A program made the translations under genes and the position numbers. A stretch of DNA of 64,000 nucleotides from Prevotella sp. E9-3 (GTDB taxonomy: Bacteria > Bacteroidota > Bacteroidia > Bacteroidales > Bacteroidaceae), in NCBI RefSeq assembly GCF_022024015.1, contig NZ_CP091786.1:248001-312000 (forward strand). The letters run 5' to 3'. This document shows positions 44,878 through 53,548 of the stretch, one piece after another. The notes under the pieces were generated by a model. It ran no database searches. It saw only the letters and a list, made by a program, of their open reading frames with translations, and was not told the origin of the DNA. Each line of letters starts with the position of its first letter. Position 1 is the first letter of the stretch.

Positions 44878-46926
44878 ATGACTAAAGCAAAGAAGAAAAC
44901 AAAGATACATTCTTTTGCCAACCGCCTGTCCTGGTGGATGGCTTTCACCCTGTTGTTCAGCATGGGCTTTGTTTCCTATTGTGTCTACAAATTGGGGGCT
45001 GTTATAGTCGAAGAAGAGTTGGTGAGTCATAGTATTACCCTACGAGATCTGGAGGTTGAGAAAATTCGGCGCACTCTCTCCGATTTCTATGTAGGCGTCA
45101 GCAATCATGTGCCTGAGATAGAAGAAAGTCTGGATCGTCCAGATCGTCTTTTCAAACTTATGGAGCGTGTGATCAACGAGAATAAGGGCGTACGTAGTTG
45201 CGGTATGTGCTTCAAGGCCGACTACTACCCCCAGAAAGGCCGTTCTTTCTGTCCTTATGCCATGCGCACCGATGAGGGGCAGGTGAAGAGTTTTAATCTG
45301 AGTGCTGAACAGTATGACTATCTGGAAATGGAATGGTTTACGGAAGCATTGAAGAGCGATACTGGCTATTGGTCGAAACCGTTCCTCGATGGCTATGAGG
45401 CCGATGTGCCGTTGATCTCTTACCTCATTCCTATTCGCGACCGTCAGGGACAGACTGTCGCCGTGCTGGGTGCCGACCTTTCGTTGGAAGGGTTGAACCG
45501 CCGTGTAGAGGAAGTCAGCACAAAGGTACTGTTAAATCTTTTCGTGGATGACAATGAGGATGACAATGAGGATGACGATGAAAGAGATAAGCAAGATAAG
45601 AAACATTCGGGTAGTAAGTATGCTTATAGTTTCATCATTACTGAAGACGGTACCTATTTGGCTCATCCCAAAAAGGAGCGCATCTATCATCATAACTATT
45701 TTGAAGATGTCAAGTCGTCACCCGATACAATGGCCACCTTCATAGGCAAGAAGATGGTAAATGGCCAAAAAGGAAATACCTACGAAGATTTGGATGAAAC
45801 CATCTATCTTGACGACAGCGACCATTCTTATTATGTGTTCTATGCGCCTATCAAGCACACGGGCTGGTCGCTCGCTGTAGTTCAGTCGTCAGAATTGATA
45901 CAATATTTACCCATTGTGATAGGTGTTTTGTTCCTTTTGTTGATTTTCTTCGGACTTTTCGTTTTGAACCTGGTGAGTCGCATTGTGATAAAGCAAAGTG
46001 TCAAACCATTGAAACTGCTGGCCTATTCAGCCGAGGAAGTGGCAAAAGGCAATTTCAATACCCCTCTGCCAAAAATTCGCCATAAGGACGAGATATGGCT
46101 GTTGCGTAACTCTTTTGAGACCATGCAGCATTCATTGGCTTCGTATATCCGCGAACTGACGGATACCACTACTGCGAAAGTATCGATAGAGCGCGATCTG
46201 CAGATTGCCCATACCATTCAGATGGCCTTGCTTCCAAAGACCTTCCCGCCTTTCCCGGAACGCTCTGATATTGATGTCTATGGATTGGTTCGACCCGCCA
46301 AGGAGGTGGGGGGCGACCTTTTCGACTTCTTTATACGCGATGAGAAACTTTTCTTCTGTATTGGTGACGTGTCGGGAAAAGGCATACCTGCATCACTGTT
46401 CATGGCTATCACGCGTACGCTATTCAGAAATGTAGCCTCGCACGAGACAGAGCCCAACAAGATTGTTGCAGCCATCAACCGTTCTGTATCGGATGGCAAT
46501 GGCGAAAACATGTTTGTCACACTCTTTGTCGGCGTGTTGAACCTGACCGATGGACACCTGCTCTATTGTAATGCCGGACATGATGCTCCCATGCTGGTAG
46601 ATAAGGATGATATCACCTTCCTCCAGTGCGATGCCAACCTTCCTGTCGGTGTCTTTGACTCATCAGCCTACTCCTTGCAAGAGACCGTGCTGCAGGCCGA
46701 TTCCACCATCTTCCTCTATACCGACGGACTGAACGAGGCAGAGAACAGTGCTCACATGCAGTTTGGACAGCAGCGTATGGTGACACTGGTGGAAACCTTG
46801 CAAAGTGAAGGAGCCGTGCATCCTGAAAAACTGGTTGAGCGTATGAGAAAGGCAGTAAAATCCTTTGTGGAGAATGCCGAACAAAGTGATGACTTGACCA
46901 TGCTGGCCATTCAACGAAAGAAATAA
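44878..46926 (+). CDS. Membrane sensor with SpoIIE-type (PP2C) phosphatase domain
   Basis: The protein has 682 residues from the ATG at 44878; a TTG 24 codons earlier adds only a polar stretch before the first membrane helix. The order is: TM1 (WWMAFTLLFSMGFVSYCVYK, about 19-40), a periplasmic dCache-like sensor (about 45-340), TM2 (YLPIVIGVLFLLLIFFGLFV, about 342-365), HAMP (AYSAEEVAKGNFNTPLPKI), coiled coil, then SpoIIE phosphatase (about 465-680: DVYGLVRPAKEVGGDLFDFF, IGDVSGKGIPASLFMA, CNAGHDAPML, LYTDGLNEAEN, with the metal Asp residues). The sensor holds an acidic insert (DDNEDDNEDDDERDKQDKKH) encoded by a short DNA repeat. Such proteins dephosphorylate anti-sigma-factor antagonists; no partner gene lies nearby. 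Confidence 0.88.
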   Translation: MTKAKKKTKIHSFANRLSWWMAFTLLFSMGFVSYCVYKLGAVIVEEELVSHSITLRDLEVEKIRRTLSDFYVGVSNHVPEIEESLDRPDRLFKLMERVINENKGVRSCGMCFKADYYPQKGRSFCPYAMRTDEGQVKSFNLSAEQYDYLEMEWFTEALKSDTGYWSKPFLDGYEADVPLISYLIPIRDRQGQTVAVLGADLSLEGLNRRVEEVSTKVLLNLFVDDNEDDNEDDDERDKQDKKHSGSKYAYSFIITEDGTYLAHPKKERIYHHNYFEDVKSSPDTMATFIGKKMVNGQKGNTYEDLDETIYLDDSDHSYYVFYAPIKHTGWSLAVVQSSELIQYLPIVIGVLFLLLIFFGLFVLNLVSRIVIKQSVKPLKLLAYSAEEVAKGNFNTPLPKIRHKDEIWLLRNSFETMQHSLASYIRELTDTTTAKVSIERDLQIAHTIQMALLPKTFPPFPERSDIDVYGLVRPAKEVGGDLFDFFIRDEKLFFCIGDVSGKGIPASLFMAITRTLFRNVASHETEPNKIVAAINRSVSDGNGENMFVTLFVGVLNLTDGHLLYCNAGHDAPMLVDKDDITFLQCDANLPVGVFDSSAYSLQETVLQADSTIFLYTDGLNEAENSAHMQFGQQRMVTLVETLQSEGAVHPEKLVERMRKAVKSFVENAEQSDDLTMLAIQRKK

Positions 46927-46950
46927 TGGAATTTGATTTAAATAAGACTT

Positions 46951-47874
46951 ATGAATAAAACTTCTTTTTTTGCAGTAATGCTAATGCTTACTGTAACTTT
47001 CCTCTCGGGAAATACCTCTTGTAGTTCCTCTTCCTCTTCATCATCTGAGGTGGCCATGGAAACGGAAACCCTGCAATGCGAGGACTCTGCGGCCCATGCT
47101 TATCTGAGCATGAACATCCAACTGCCTTTAGCCAGCGACGAGGCATCCTCGGCCATCCGTCAGAAACTGTTGGAGGATATGGGCAATTATCTCACCCGTG
47201 TCACTTCCTATGAGAGCGGAGAGAACTTCCCAATGTACAATGGCGATGAGGCTGACTCGAAAGCTATTCTCGAATATTATAAAACCCAGCTTATCGAATT
47301 GTTCGGGCGTGAATCTCAGCAGGATGCCGACGAACGCGCTTCCTATCTGAAAGAGGATAGCACGCTCAGTGACGATGAACGCAGTAGCATACTAGCCGAG
47401 ATGCCCAAATGGGAGTATAACTACCGCCTGGAAATGATTGCCGACACGATGAACTATGTGGTGTTCCTTTCTCAGGATTATATCTATATGGGAGGAGCCC
47501 ATGGCGGAGTGAGCGGCAACGGTGCCCTGACCTTCGACAAGCAGACGGGGCAGTTCATCGAGCATTTAATTGATTCTACGGCTGTCGAGGCTCTTCAGCC
47601 TTTGCTGATAGAAGGATTGCAGCAGTATTATGCCGATTCCGAGGTGACCATGACCAAGGAAGAGTTGCTCGAACATCTGCTCATAGAGGGCGACCAGATT
47701 CCCCTTCCTGCCTACGAGCCTTATCCGTCCAAGGATGGACTCGTGTTCACCTATCAGCAGTACGAGATAGCCAGTTATGCCGAGGGCATGCCTTCGTTCG
47801 TCATCCCCTACGAGAAAATAGCTCCTTTTATGACTCCGGAAGCTAAAAAAGTTTGCGGCGTTAATACAAAGTAA
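46951..47874 (+). CDS. DUF3298/DUF4163-type lipoprotein
   Basis: The protein has 307 residues with a lipoprotein signal (MNKTSFFAVMLMLTVTFLSG, then NTSCSSS) and a Ser-rich linker. The C-terminal half fits DUF3298, also found in anti-sigma RsiV: YIYMGGAHGGVSGNGALTFD, a helical DSTAVEALQPLLIEGL, then FTYQQYEIASYAEGMPSFVI and the terminal PYEKIAPFM. RsiV-like domains bind lysozyme in Bacillus, but such a role is not shown in Bacteroidetes. It lies 24 bases after the phosphatase gene, so the two are probably cotranscribed. A terminator follows. Confidence 0.82.
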   Translation: MNKTSFFAVMLMLTVTFLSGNTSCSSSSSSSSEVAMETETLQCEDSAAHAYLSMNIQLPLASDEASSAIRQKLLEDMGNYLTRVTSYESGENFPMYNGDEADSKAILEYYKTQLIELFGRESQQDADERASYLKEDSTLSDDERSSILAEMPKWEYNYRLEMIADTMNYVVFLSQDYIYMGGAHGGVSGNGALTFDKQTGQFIEHLIDSTAVEALQPLLIEGLQQYYADSEVTMTKEELLEHLLIEGDQIPLPAYEPYPSKDGLVFTYQQYEIASYAEGMPSFVIPYEKIAPFMTPEAKKVCGVNTK

Positions 47875-47902
47875 GAAAACAATAGAATACTAAACACAAC
47901 TT

Positions 47903-47940
47903 AAAAAGGCATGAAATAGATAGCATTTTCATGCCTTTTT
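47903..47940 (+). terminator. Terminator between the DUF3298 gene and sufB
   Basis: AAAAAGGCATGAAA (47903-47916) pairs with TTTCATGCCTTTTT (47927-47940) around a 10-base loop; the T-run is part of the stem. The sufB -7 box begins three bases later. Confidence 0.8.
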
Positions 47941-47942
47941 TG

Positions 47943-47950
47943 TAACTTTG
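47943..47950 (+). promoter_or_regulatory. Putative -7 box of the suf operon
   Basis: TAACTTTG fits TAnnTTTG and lies 18 bases before the sufB ATG. Its upstream half overlaps the preceding terminator stem; no clear TTTG is seen at -33. Confidence 0.5.
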
Positions 47951-47968
47951 CAGCCAAATAACAAAGAA

Positions 47969-49423
47969 ATGGCAGAAGACAACGAATTAGTGCGGCGCAT
48001 TGCCGAACAGAAGTATGAGTTCGGCTTCACCACCGATGTCCATACAGAAGTAATCCCTGTTGGACTTAATGAAGATGTGGTGCGCCTCATTTCCCAGAAG
48101 AAGGGCGAACCGGAATGGATGCTGGAGTTCCGTTTGAAGGCATTTAATTATTGGAAGGAACAGACTGAACCCAAATGGGGACATGTGCACGTTCCGCCTA
48201 TCGACTATCAGGCCATCAGCTACTATGCTGACCCGACAGCCAAGAAATCGAAAGACAGCAACTCTGGTTCTAAGATTGATCCTGAACTCGAGAAAACATT
48301 CGACAAACTGGGTATTCCCTTGGAAGAGCGTCTGGCGCTGAGTGGCAATACCGCCGTTGATGCTATTATGGACTCTGTCTCTGTGAAGACAACCTTTAAG
48401 GAGACGCTTCGCGAGAAAGGTGTTATTTTCTGTTCCATCGGTGATGCTATCAAAGAGCATCCTGAACTGGTGAAACAGTATCTCGGTTCTGTTGTTCCCT
48501 ATAAAGACAATTATTTTGCAGCACTCAACTCAGCCGTCTTTTCGGATGGCTCATTTGTTTATATCCCCAAAGGCGTACGCTGTCCGATGGAGTTGAGCAG
48601 CTATTTCCGCATCAATGCACGTAATACCGGCCAGTTTGAACGTACACTCATCATTGCCGATGACGATTCGTATGTTTCCTATCTGGAAGGCTGTACGGCT
48701 CCTATGCGCGATGAGAACCAGTTGCATGCTGCTATTGTCGAAATCATTGTGAAGGACCGTGCCGAAGTGAAGTATTCTACCGTGCAGAACTGGTATCCTG
48801 GCGATGAGAACGGAAAAGGCGGTGTGCTGAACCTTGTGACCAAGCGAGGCGATTTGCGCGGTGTGGATTCCAAACTCTCTTGGACACAGGTAGAGACAGG
48901 CTCTGCCATCACATGGAAATATCCTTCTTGTATTCTTCGTGGCGACAACTCCACCGCTGAGTTCTATTCCGTAGCCGTTACCAACAACTATCAGGAGGCT
49001 GACACCGGCACGAAGATGATTCATATAGGAAGGAACACCAAGTCAACCATCATCTCGAAAGGTATCTCTGCCGGACATTCACAGAACAGCTATCGCGGAC
49101 TGGTGCGCGCCGCTGCTACTGCCGAGAATGCCCGTAACTACTCTTCGTGCGACTCGCTGCTCTTAGGCAGTGACTGTGGTGCTCACACCTTCCCCTATAT
49201 GGATGTGAAGAATCCCACAGCCATTTTCGAACACGAAGCCACTACCTCGAAAATTTCTGAAGACCAGCTGTTCTACTGCAACCAGCGTGGCATTCCCACC
49301 GAACAGGCGGTAGGCCTTATCGTTAATGGCTATGCCAAGGATGTGCTCAACAAGCTTCCCATGGAGTTTGCCGTTGAGGCCCGCAAACTGCTTAGTGTCT
49401 CACTGGAGGGAACAGTAGGATAA
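47969..49423 (+). CDS. sufB: Fe-S cluster assembly scaffold SufB
   Basis: The protein has 484 residues from the ATG at 47969; a TTG seven codons upstream lies in the promoter box. The SufB core is clear: [80 protein letters not shown] and the C-terminal [20 protein letters not shown]. SufB builds Fe-S clusters with SufC and SufD in the cytoplasm; the Cys of NYSSCDSLL and the Glu/His of the C-terminal domain are those linked to assembly. It is the first gene of sufBCD, 47 bases before sufC. sufS and sufE are not in the window. Confidence 0.97.
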   Translation: MAEDNELVRRIAEQKYEFGFTTDVHTEVIPVGLNEDVVRLISQKKGEPEWMLEFRLKAFNYWKEQTEPKWGHVHVPPIDYQAISYYADPTAKKSKDSNSGSKIDPELEKTFDKLGIPLEERLALSGNTAVDAIMDSVSVKTTFKETLREKGVIFCSIGDAIKEHPELVKQYLGSVVPYKDNYFAALNSAVFSDGSFVYIPKGVRCPMELSSYFRINARNTGQFERTLIIADDDSYVSYLEGCTAPMRDENQLHAAIVEIIVKDRAEVKYSTVQNWYPGDENGKGGVLNLVTKRGDLRGVDSKLSWTQVETGSAITWKYPSCILRGDNSTAEFYSVAVTNNYQEADTGTKMIHIGRNTKSTIISKGISAGHSQNSYRGLVRAAATAENARNYSSCDSLLLGSDCGAHTFPYMDVKNPTAIFEHEATTSKISEDQLFYCNQRGIPTEQAVGLIVNGYAKDVLNKLPMEFAVEARKLLSVSLEGTVG

Positions 49424-49470
49424 AAAGTGAATAGTTAATTGTTTATATCGAATATTATTTTCTACCGCAT

Positions 49471-50220
49471 ATGTTAGAAGTTAGAAATCTGCATGCCCGC
49501 ATTGGTGATAAAGAGATTCTGCGCGGCATTAATCTCACAATTAAAGACGGCGAGACACATGCCATCATGGGTCCTAACGGCTCTGGTAAGTCAACACTCT
49601 CGGCTGTGCTCGTAGGCAACCCCCTCTATGAGGTAACCGAAGGTGAGGCTTTCTTCAATGGCAAGAACCTGCTGGAGATGAAGCCTGAAGACCGTGCTCA
49701 TGAGGGACTCTTCCTCTCGTTCCAGTATCCTGTTGAGATTCCTGGTGTTCCGATGAGTCAGTTCCTCAAGGCTGCCGTCAATGAGAAGCGCAAATATCAG
49801 GGACTGCCTGAACTGAAGGCTAATGAGTTCCTGAAACTGATGCGTGACAAACAGAAAATCGTGCAGTTGGACAACAAACTGGCCAACCGTTCGGTGAACG
49901 AAGGCTTCAGTGGAGGTGAGAAAAAGCGCAACGAGATTTTCCAGATGGCCATGCTCGAGCCCAAGCTCTCTATCCTCGATGAGACCGACTCTGGTCTGGA
50001 TGTAGATGCCATGCGTATTGTGGCTGAAGGCGTGAACATGCTGAAGACACCAGAGACTTCTACCATCGTGATCACCCACTACGACCGTTTGCTCGAGATG
50101 ATTCGTCCCGACGTGGTGCACGTTCTCTACAAGGGTCAGATAGTAAAGACTGCCGGTCCTGAACTGGCTCAGGAGATTCAGGAACGTGGCTATGACTGGA
50201 TTAAAAGCCCCCTAAGTTAG
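49471..50220 (+). CDS. sufC: Fe-S assembly ATPase SufC, C-terminus altered by repeat
   Basis: The protein has 249 residues and is an ABC-type ATPase of the SufBCD complex. Walker A is GPNGSGKST (about 35), the Q-loop LSFQYPVEIPGVPMSQFL, the signature FSGGEKKR (about 147), Walker B LSILDETDSGLD and the switch His VITHYDRLLE. The last residues after YDWIK are SPLS, then TAG. These codons come from the left end of the DUF559 cassette, so the original end of the protein has been replaced or trimmed, without touching the core. Confidence 0.96.
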   Translation: MLEVRNLHARIGDKEILRGINLTIKDGETHAIMGPNGSGKSTLSAVLVGNPLYEVTEGEAFFNGKNLLEMKPEDRAHEGLFLSFQYPVEIPGVPMSQFLKAAVNEKRKYQGLPELKANEFLKLMRDKQKIVQLDNKLANRSVNEGFSGGEKKRNEIFQMAMLEPKLSILDETDSGLDVDAMRIVAEGVNMLKTPETSTIVITHYDRLLEMIRPDVVHVLYKGQIVKTAGPELAQEIQERGYDWIKSPLS

Positions 50221-50653
50221 GGGGTTGGGGGTCTGAACGACATGCAGTATTGGGAATATGAACTATTCTAATCATCCAGTCACCAAGGATTTCCGTCAAT
50301 ATCTCCGCAAGAATAAGACCTCTGCAGAGCGAGTCCTATGGCATCATCTGCGTAATAAGCAACTTGACGGATATCGATTTCGGCAGCAGCATGGTTTTGG
50401 CCCCTATATATTAGATTTCTATTGCCCAAAGCTACGCTTGTGTATAGAATTGGATGGTGGAATACATGATGATTCAGAGCAAAAGAAGAAAGATGCAGAC
50501 CGAACGACTTTTCTTAATGAAAATAGGATAGAGGTTGTTCGGTTCAGAAATGAAGAAGTAGAAGAGAACGTTGAATTAGTTTTGAATAGAATTAGAGAGT
50601 ATATAAAGATGAAATACGCTTGTTCAGACCCCCAGCCCCCTAACTTAGGGGGC
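50206..50653 (+). mobile_element. DUF559 nuclease cassette with palindromic inverted ends
   Basis: The left end (50207-50238) and right end (50622-50653) are 32-bp inverted repeats with one mismatch. Each end contains the self-complementary CCCCCTAAGTTAGGGGG, then (T/C)TGGGGGTCTGAAC, so each can fold as a hairpin. Between them lies a 120-codon DUF559 domain with no stop of its own. The gene-less element at 41676 has the same ends. I see no target-site duplication, and no transposase. Layout resembles REP elements flanking a RAYT gene, with a PD-(D/E)XK-like protein in place of the tyrosine transposase. Confidence 0.75.
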
Positions 50654-51982
50654 GAATGCGAACGTCAGTATATTGAACTCTATAGGCAGACGCGACAGAT
50701 GATCTGCGACCATTCATCGGCCGTGATGAATGCACAGCGCGACGCTGCCTTTGAGCGTTTCGAAAAGAACGGCTTCCCAACCAAGAAGGTGGAGCGATAT
50801 AAATACACGGATATTCAAAAGCTCATGGAGCCCGACTACGGACTGAACCTGAACCGACTGGATATCCCCGTCAATCCCTACGATGTGTTCAAGTGCGATG
50901 TGCCCAATCTGTCCACTGCACTCTACTTCGTGGTGAACGATGCTTTCTATGATAAACTGTTGCCAAAAGTCAACTTCCCAGAAGGCGTGGTGATAGGTTC
51001 TTTGTCAAAAAACGCCGATTTCATCGCTAAATATTACAACGAACTGGCAGGAAAAGAAGGCGATGCCATCACCGACCTGAACACCATGCTGGCACAGGAC
51101 GGCCTGTTGGTTTATGTGCCAAAGAATGTTGTTCTTGACAAAGCCATACAGGTAATCAATATTCTGCGTAGTGATGTCGATCTGATGGTGAACCGCCGTG
51201 TGCTGATTGTGGCTGAGGAAGGTGCCGAAGTGAAACTCCTTTTCTGTGACCATACGGCCGACGAGCGAGCTTTCCTTGCTACCCAGGTCATTGAGGTGTT
51301 TGCCAAGGAAAATGCAAAGGTGGACCTCTACTGTATGGAAGAGACGCACGCCAAGAATGTCCGTTTGAGCAATGTCTATGTGCGTCAGGAACGCAGCAGT
51401 CGTGTAAAGCACAACGTCATCACTCTTCACAATGGTATCACACGCAACAAGCTCGACCTTGTGCTTGCCGGAGAGGGCGCTGAATGTGTGTGCAACGGTT
51501 GCGTGATAGCCGACAAGCAGCAGCATGTGGACAACAATACGCTCATAGTTCATGAAGTACCTCATTGCACGTCCAATGAACTTTATAAGTATGTGCTTGA
51601 CGAACATTCCACAGGTGCCTTTGCAGGACGCGTCTATGTGGCTCATGGCGCACAGAAAACCTCTTCGCAGATGACCAATCAGAATCTCTGTGCCACCACC
51701 GATGCTCACATGTACACCCAGCCTATGCTCGAGATCTATGCCGACGATGTGAAGTGTGCCCACGGCTCTACCGTTGGTCAGCTGAACGATGCAGCCTTGT
51801 TCTATATGCGCCAGCGTGGTATTTCCGAGAAAGAGGCCCGTACCCTCCTTCAGGTGGCATTCATTCGTGAGGTAATCGATCAGATAGATCTTTCGCCCCT
51901 GTGCGATCGCCTGCACCATCTTATTGACAAGCGATTCCGTGGCGAACTATCCAAATGCACCGGTTGCAAGCTCTGTAAATAG
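50258..51982 (+). CDS. sufD: SufD with N-terminal DUF559 (Vsr-like nuclease) domain, in-frame fusion
   Basis: The protein has 574 residues. Residues 1-120 are a complete DUF559 domain: TSAERVLWHHLRNKQLDGYR, YILDFYCPKLRLCIELDGG with Asp 53, Glu 64 and Asp 66 placed like a PD-(D/E)XK site, His 70 and IEVVRFRNEEV. Residues 121-133 (ACSDPQPPNLGGE) are the translated cassette end. Residues 135-574 are ordinary SufD, from QYIELYRQTRQMICDHSSAV through KVERYKYTDIQKLM and DDVKCAHGSTVGQLNDAALF to the terminal CTGCKLCK. There is no stop between the parts. The usual SufD start seems lost; the first later ATG (50699) would remove about 15 residues. A separate SufD from a weak internal start cannot be excluded. 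Confidence 0.85.
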   Translation: MNYSNHPVTKDFRQYLRKNKTSAERVLWHHLRNKQLDGYRFRQQHGFGPYILDFYCPKLRLCIELDGGIHDDSEQKKKDADRTTFLNENRIEVVRFRNEEVEENVELVLNRIREYIKMKYACSDPQPPNLGGECERQYIELYRQTRQMICDHSSAVMNAQRDAAFERFEKNGFPTKKVERYKYTDIQKLMEPDYGLNLNRLDIPVNPYDVFKCDVPNLSTALYFVVNDAFYDKLLPKVNFPEGVVIGSLSKNADFIAKYYNELAGKEGDAITDLNTMLAQDGLLVYVPKNVVLDKAIQVINILRSDVDLMVNRRVLIVAEEGAEVKLLFCDHTADERAFLATQVIEVFAKENAKVDLYCMEETHAKNVRLSNVYVRQERSSRVKHNVITLHNGITRNKLDLVLAGEGAECVCNGCVIADKQQHVDNNTLIVHEVPHCTSNELYKYVLDEHSTGAFAGRVYVAHGAQKTSSQMTNQNLCATTDAHMYTQPMLEIYADDVKCAHGSTVGQLNDAALFYMRQRGISEKEARTLLQVAFIREVIDQIDLSPLCDRLHHLIDKRFRGELSKCTGCKLCK

Positions 51983-52026
51983 TTTTGACCTCCTACGTAT
52001 TACTGACGGTCAAGTATTTATTTTTC

Positions 52027-52151
52027 TATCAAGAATTTGAGAATTAGAGAATTCTTCTCGGCAATCACGACTTTAATGTATGAATTGATAAGAGTTATTT
52101 GATTGTTTTTGCCTTGCAAAAATTAATTCTCAAATTCTCTAATTCTTGATA
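52027..52151 (+). repeat. Inverted pair of TATCAAGAATTTGAGAATTAG-type repeats
   Basis: The left arm (52027-52053) has TATCAAGAAT followed by TTGAGAATTAGAGAATT. The right arm (52125-52151), read in reverse, has TATCAAGAAT followed by TAGAGAATTTGAGAATT. The intervening 71 bases have no ORF. This is the 51983-52209 gap between convergent sufD and hipT, so it may act as a terminator region or be a MITE-like relic. Confidence 0.6.
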
Positions 52152-52209
52152 AAAAACTCCTTTTGCTACTTAGTAACTTAGACAAATTTGGGAATGTGAA
52201 ATGAATTAG

Positions 52210-53217
52210 TCATTCCGACTGTCGAACAAAACGGGTTGTACGTTCCTCGATGACACGCTTGTACGCACGTTTCATCTTCTCGTCCAAAAAGGAGAACTCT
52301 ATCAGTGAGTATGTCGTCTGTGGAATCTCCATAAACATATCAAGCACGGCGGCAGCACGTTTCTCCGATACCCCGATTCTTTCTGCAAATCGTTCGAAGT
52401 CCAGCCTACAAGGATGACCAGTCCTGTCATACACATCACTCTTCTCAATATCTGGCGAGAGACCATCCGTCAATCCAAGGTCGCTACCACTTTGAATATG
52501 AATACAGGTATTGATAAGATCGTATGCTGGAGCCAGAAAATACTCACCGTTTCTGTTTATCAATGAGAAGTTTTTCATGTGGGCATCCTCGTTTCCAAAC
52601 AGATAGTCAAACACCACCATCCGAAAAAACTGCTCCATCTGTGGCATCCACGCTGGCACAAACTGCCGGATGGCATCGGCTATCTGCACATAGCTTCCGT
52701 GGTATTTGAAATTACTGTCGCTACCTTCCTCCGACATTTGAAGAATGGTAGCGAAGTCCTCCTGCGAGCCATCTTTTACACCGTTTATCACGTCAAATCT
52801 CTTAGTGATATACACTGGTTGTCCGGTATTACTGAAACACAGACCATTGTTGGCAGTACGAATGCCGTAAACCTGAGACGCTATCTGCATGGTCAGATGT
52901 TCATTGGCAGGTATCTGCTTGCGGGTGGAAAGACTTAAGGTGAACGGTGCTGATTTTAAGATATAAGTAGCCTGTTCGCTTTCATGAGTCAGACGGATTT
53001 TGCCATTATCGATGGTGGCAGAGAATTTCTCCTGAGCACCAGAGATTGACATATTGTTCATATTATCCATCGCCTGCCGTTGGTCGTGCTCGTTCTCAAA
53101 ATCGATATCAATAAAGGGCGAAACCATCACGCCGTCAAACAATTCTTTGATGGCTTGAGGTGAATAAGTGGTAAAGCCTGATCGCAATGTAGATGGGCAG
53201 ACTTGTATTGTTTTCAT
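52210..53217 (-). CDS. hipT: HipT-like Ser/Thr kinase toxin
   Basis: The protein has 335 residues and carries only the C-terminal kinase part of HipA. Its Gly-rich loop is SISGAQEKFSA at residues 57-67, with Ser 57 and Ser 59 where E. coli HipT has its autophosphorylated SIS serines. The catalytic loop is FGNEDAHMKNFSLI (Asp 211), and AYDLINT (Asp 233) the metal-binding site. HipT of E. coli phosphorylates tryptophanyl-tRNA synthetase; the target here is not known. The gene overlaps hipS by four bases (ATGA), so it is translationally coupled. A frameshifted hipA was considered and rejected: both parts have proper ends and an intact coupling signal. Confidence 0.9.
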   Translation of the reverse strand: MKTIQVCPSTLRSGFTTYSPQAIKELFDGVMVSPFIDIDFENEHDQRQAMDNMNNMSISGAQEKFSATIDNGKIRLTHESEQATYILKSAPFTLSLSTRKQIPANEHLTMQIASQVYGIRTANNGLCFSNTGQPVYITKRFDVINGVKDGSQEDFATILQMSEEGSDSNFKYHGSYVQIADAIRQFVPAWMPQMEQFFRMVVFDYLFGNEDAHMKNFSLINRNGEYFLAPAYDLINTCIHIQSGSDLGLTDGLSPDIEKSDVYDRTGHPCRLDFERFAERIGVSEKRAAAVLDMFMEIPQTTYSLIEFSFLDEKMKRAYKRVIEERTTRFVRQSE

Positions 53218-53540
53218 TCTTCTGGTCTTTTAAGAACAAACTTACCGATAGCATCCATGCCGCAGATCATCTCCAGCATACCAAAGAAATCTTTTTCATC
53301 AACTTTTCTCGCTCTGCATAATGCCCTGCGGTTGGCTCCCTCTGGCAACATGTTGGTGAACACTGGGAAGATGCGCTCCGAGTGATATACTTTCTGACTT
53401 TTGGGTAGATTGACTGATACTGGAGGCGTACTGCTGTCGGCACGAAAAGCATCATCGTAGGTGAACTCATAATTACCCCTCGACAACTCAACGAGCTGTC
53501 CGGCATATACGTCACCATAATATACATTTACTTTTCTCAT
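53214..53540 (-). CDS. hipS: HipS-like antitoxin (HipA N-subdomain protein)
   Basis: The protein has 108 residues and matches the stand-alone N-subdomain 1 of HipA: VYYGDVYAGQLVELSRGNYE, FTYDDAFRA, SVNLPKSQKVY, FPVFTNMLPEGANRRAL and FGMLEMICGMDAIGKFV. In the described HipBST system of E. coli the separate HipS protein, not HipB, neutralises HipT. The gene begins eight bases after hipB ends and overlaps hipT. Confidence 0.87.
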   Translation of the reverse strand: MRKVNVYYGDVYAGQLVELSRGNYEFTYDDAFRADSSTPPVSVNLPKSQKVYHSERIFPVFTNMLPEGANRRALCRARKVDEKDFFGMLEMICGMDAIGKFVLKRPEE

Positions 53541-53548
53541 ACTCTAAA

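Noticed and set aside
50242..50271. Nine-codon ORF (MQYWEYELF) at the start of the DUF559 cassette
   Set aside because: It is too short and overlaps the DUF559 start; no evidence of translation.
52210..53540. A single hipA gene split by a frameshift
   Set aside because: The two parts overlap by a clean ATGA, and both match the separate HipS and HipT proteins, including the Ser57/Ser59 motif.
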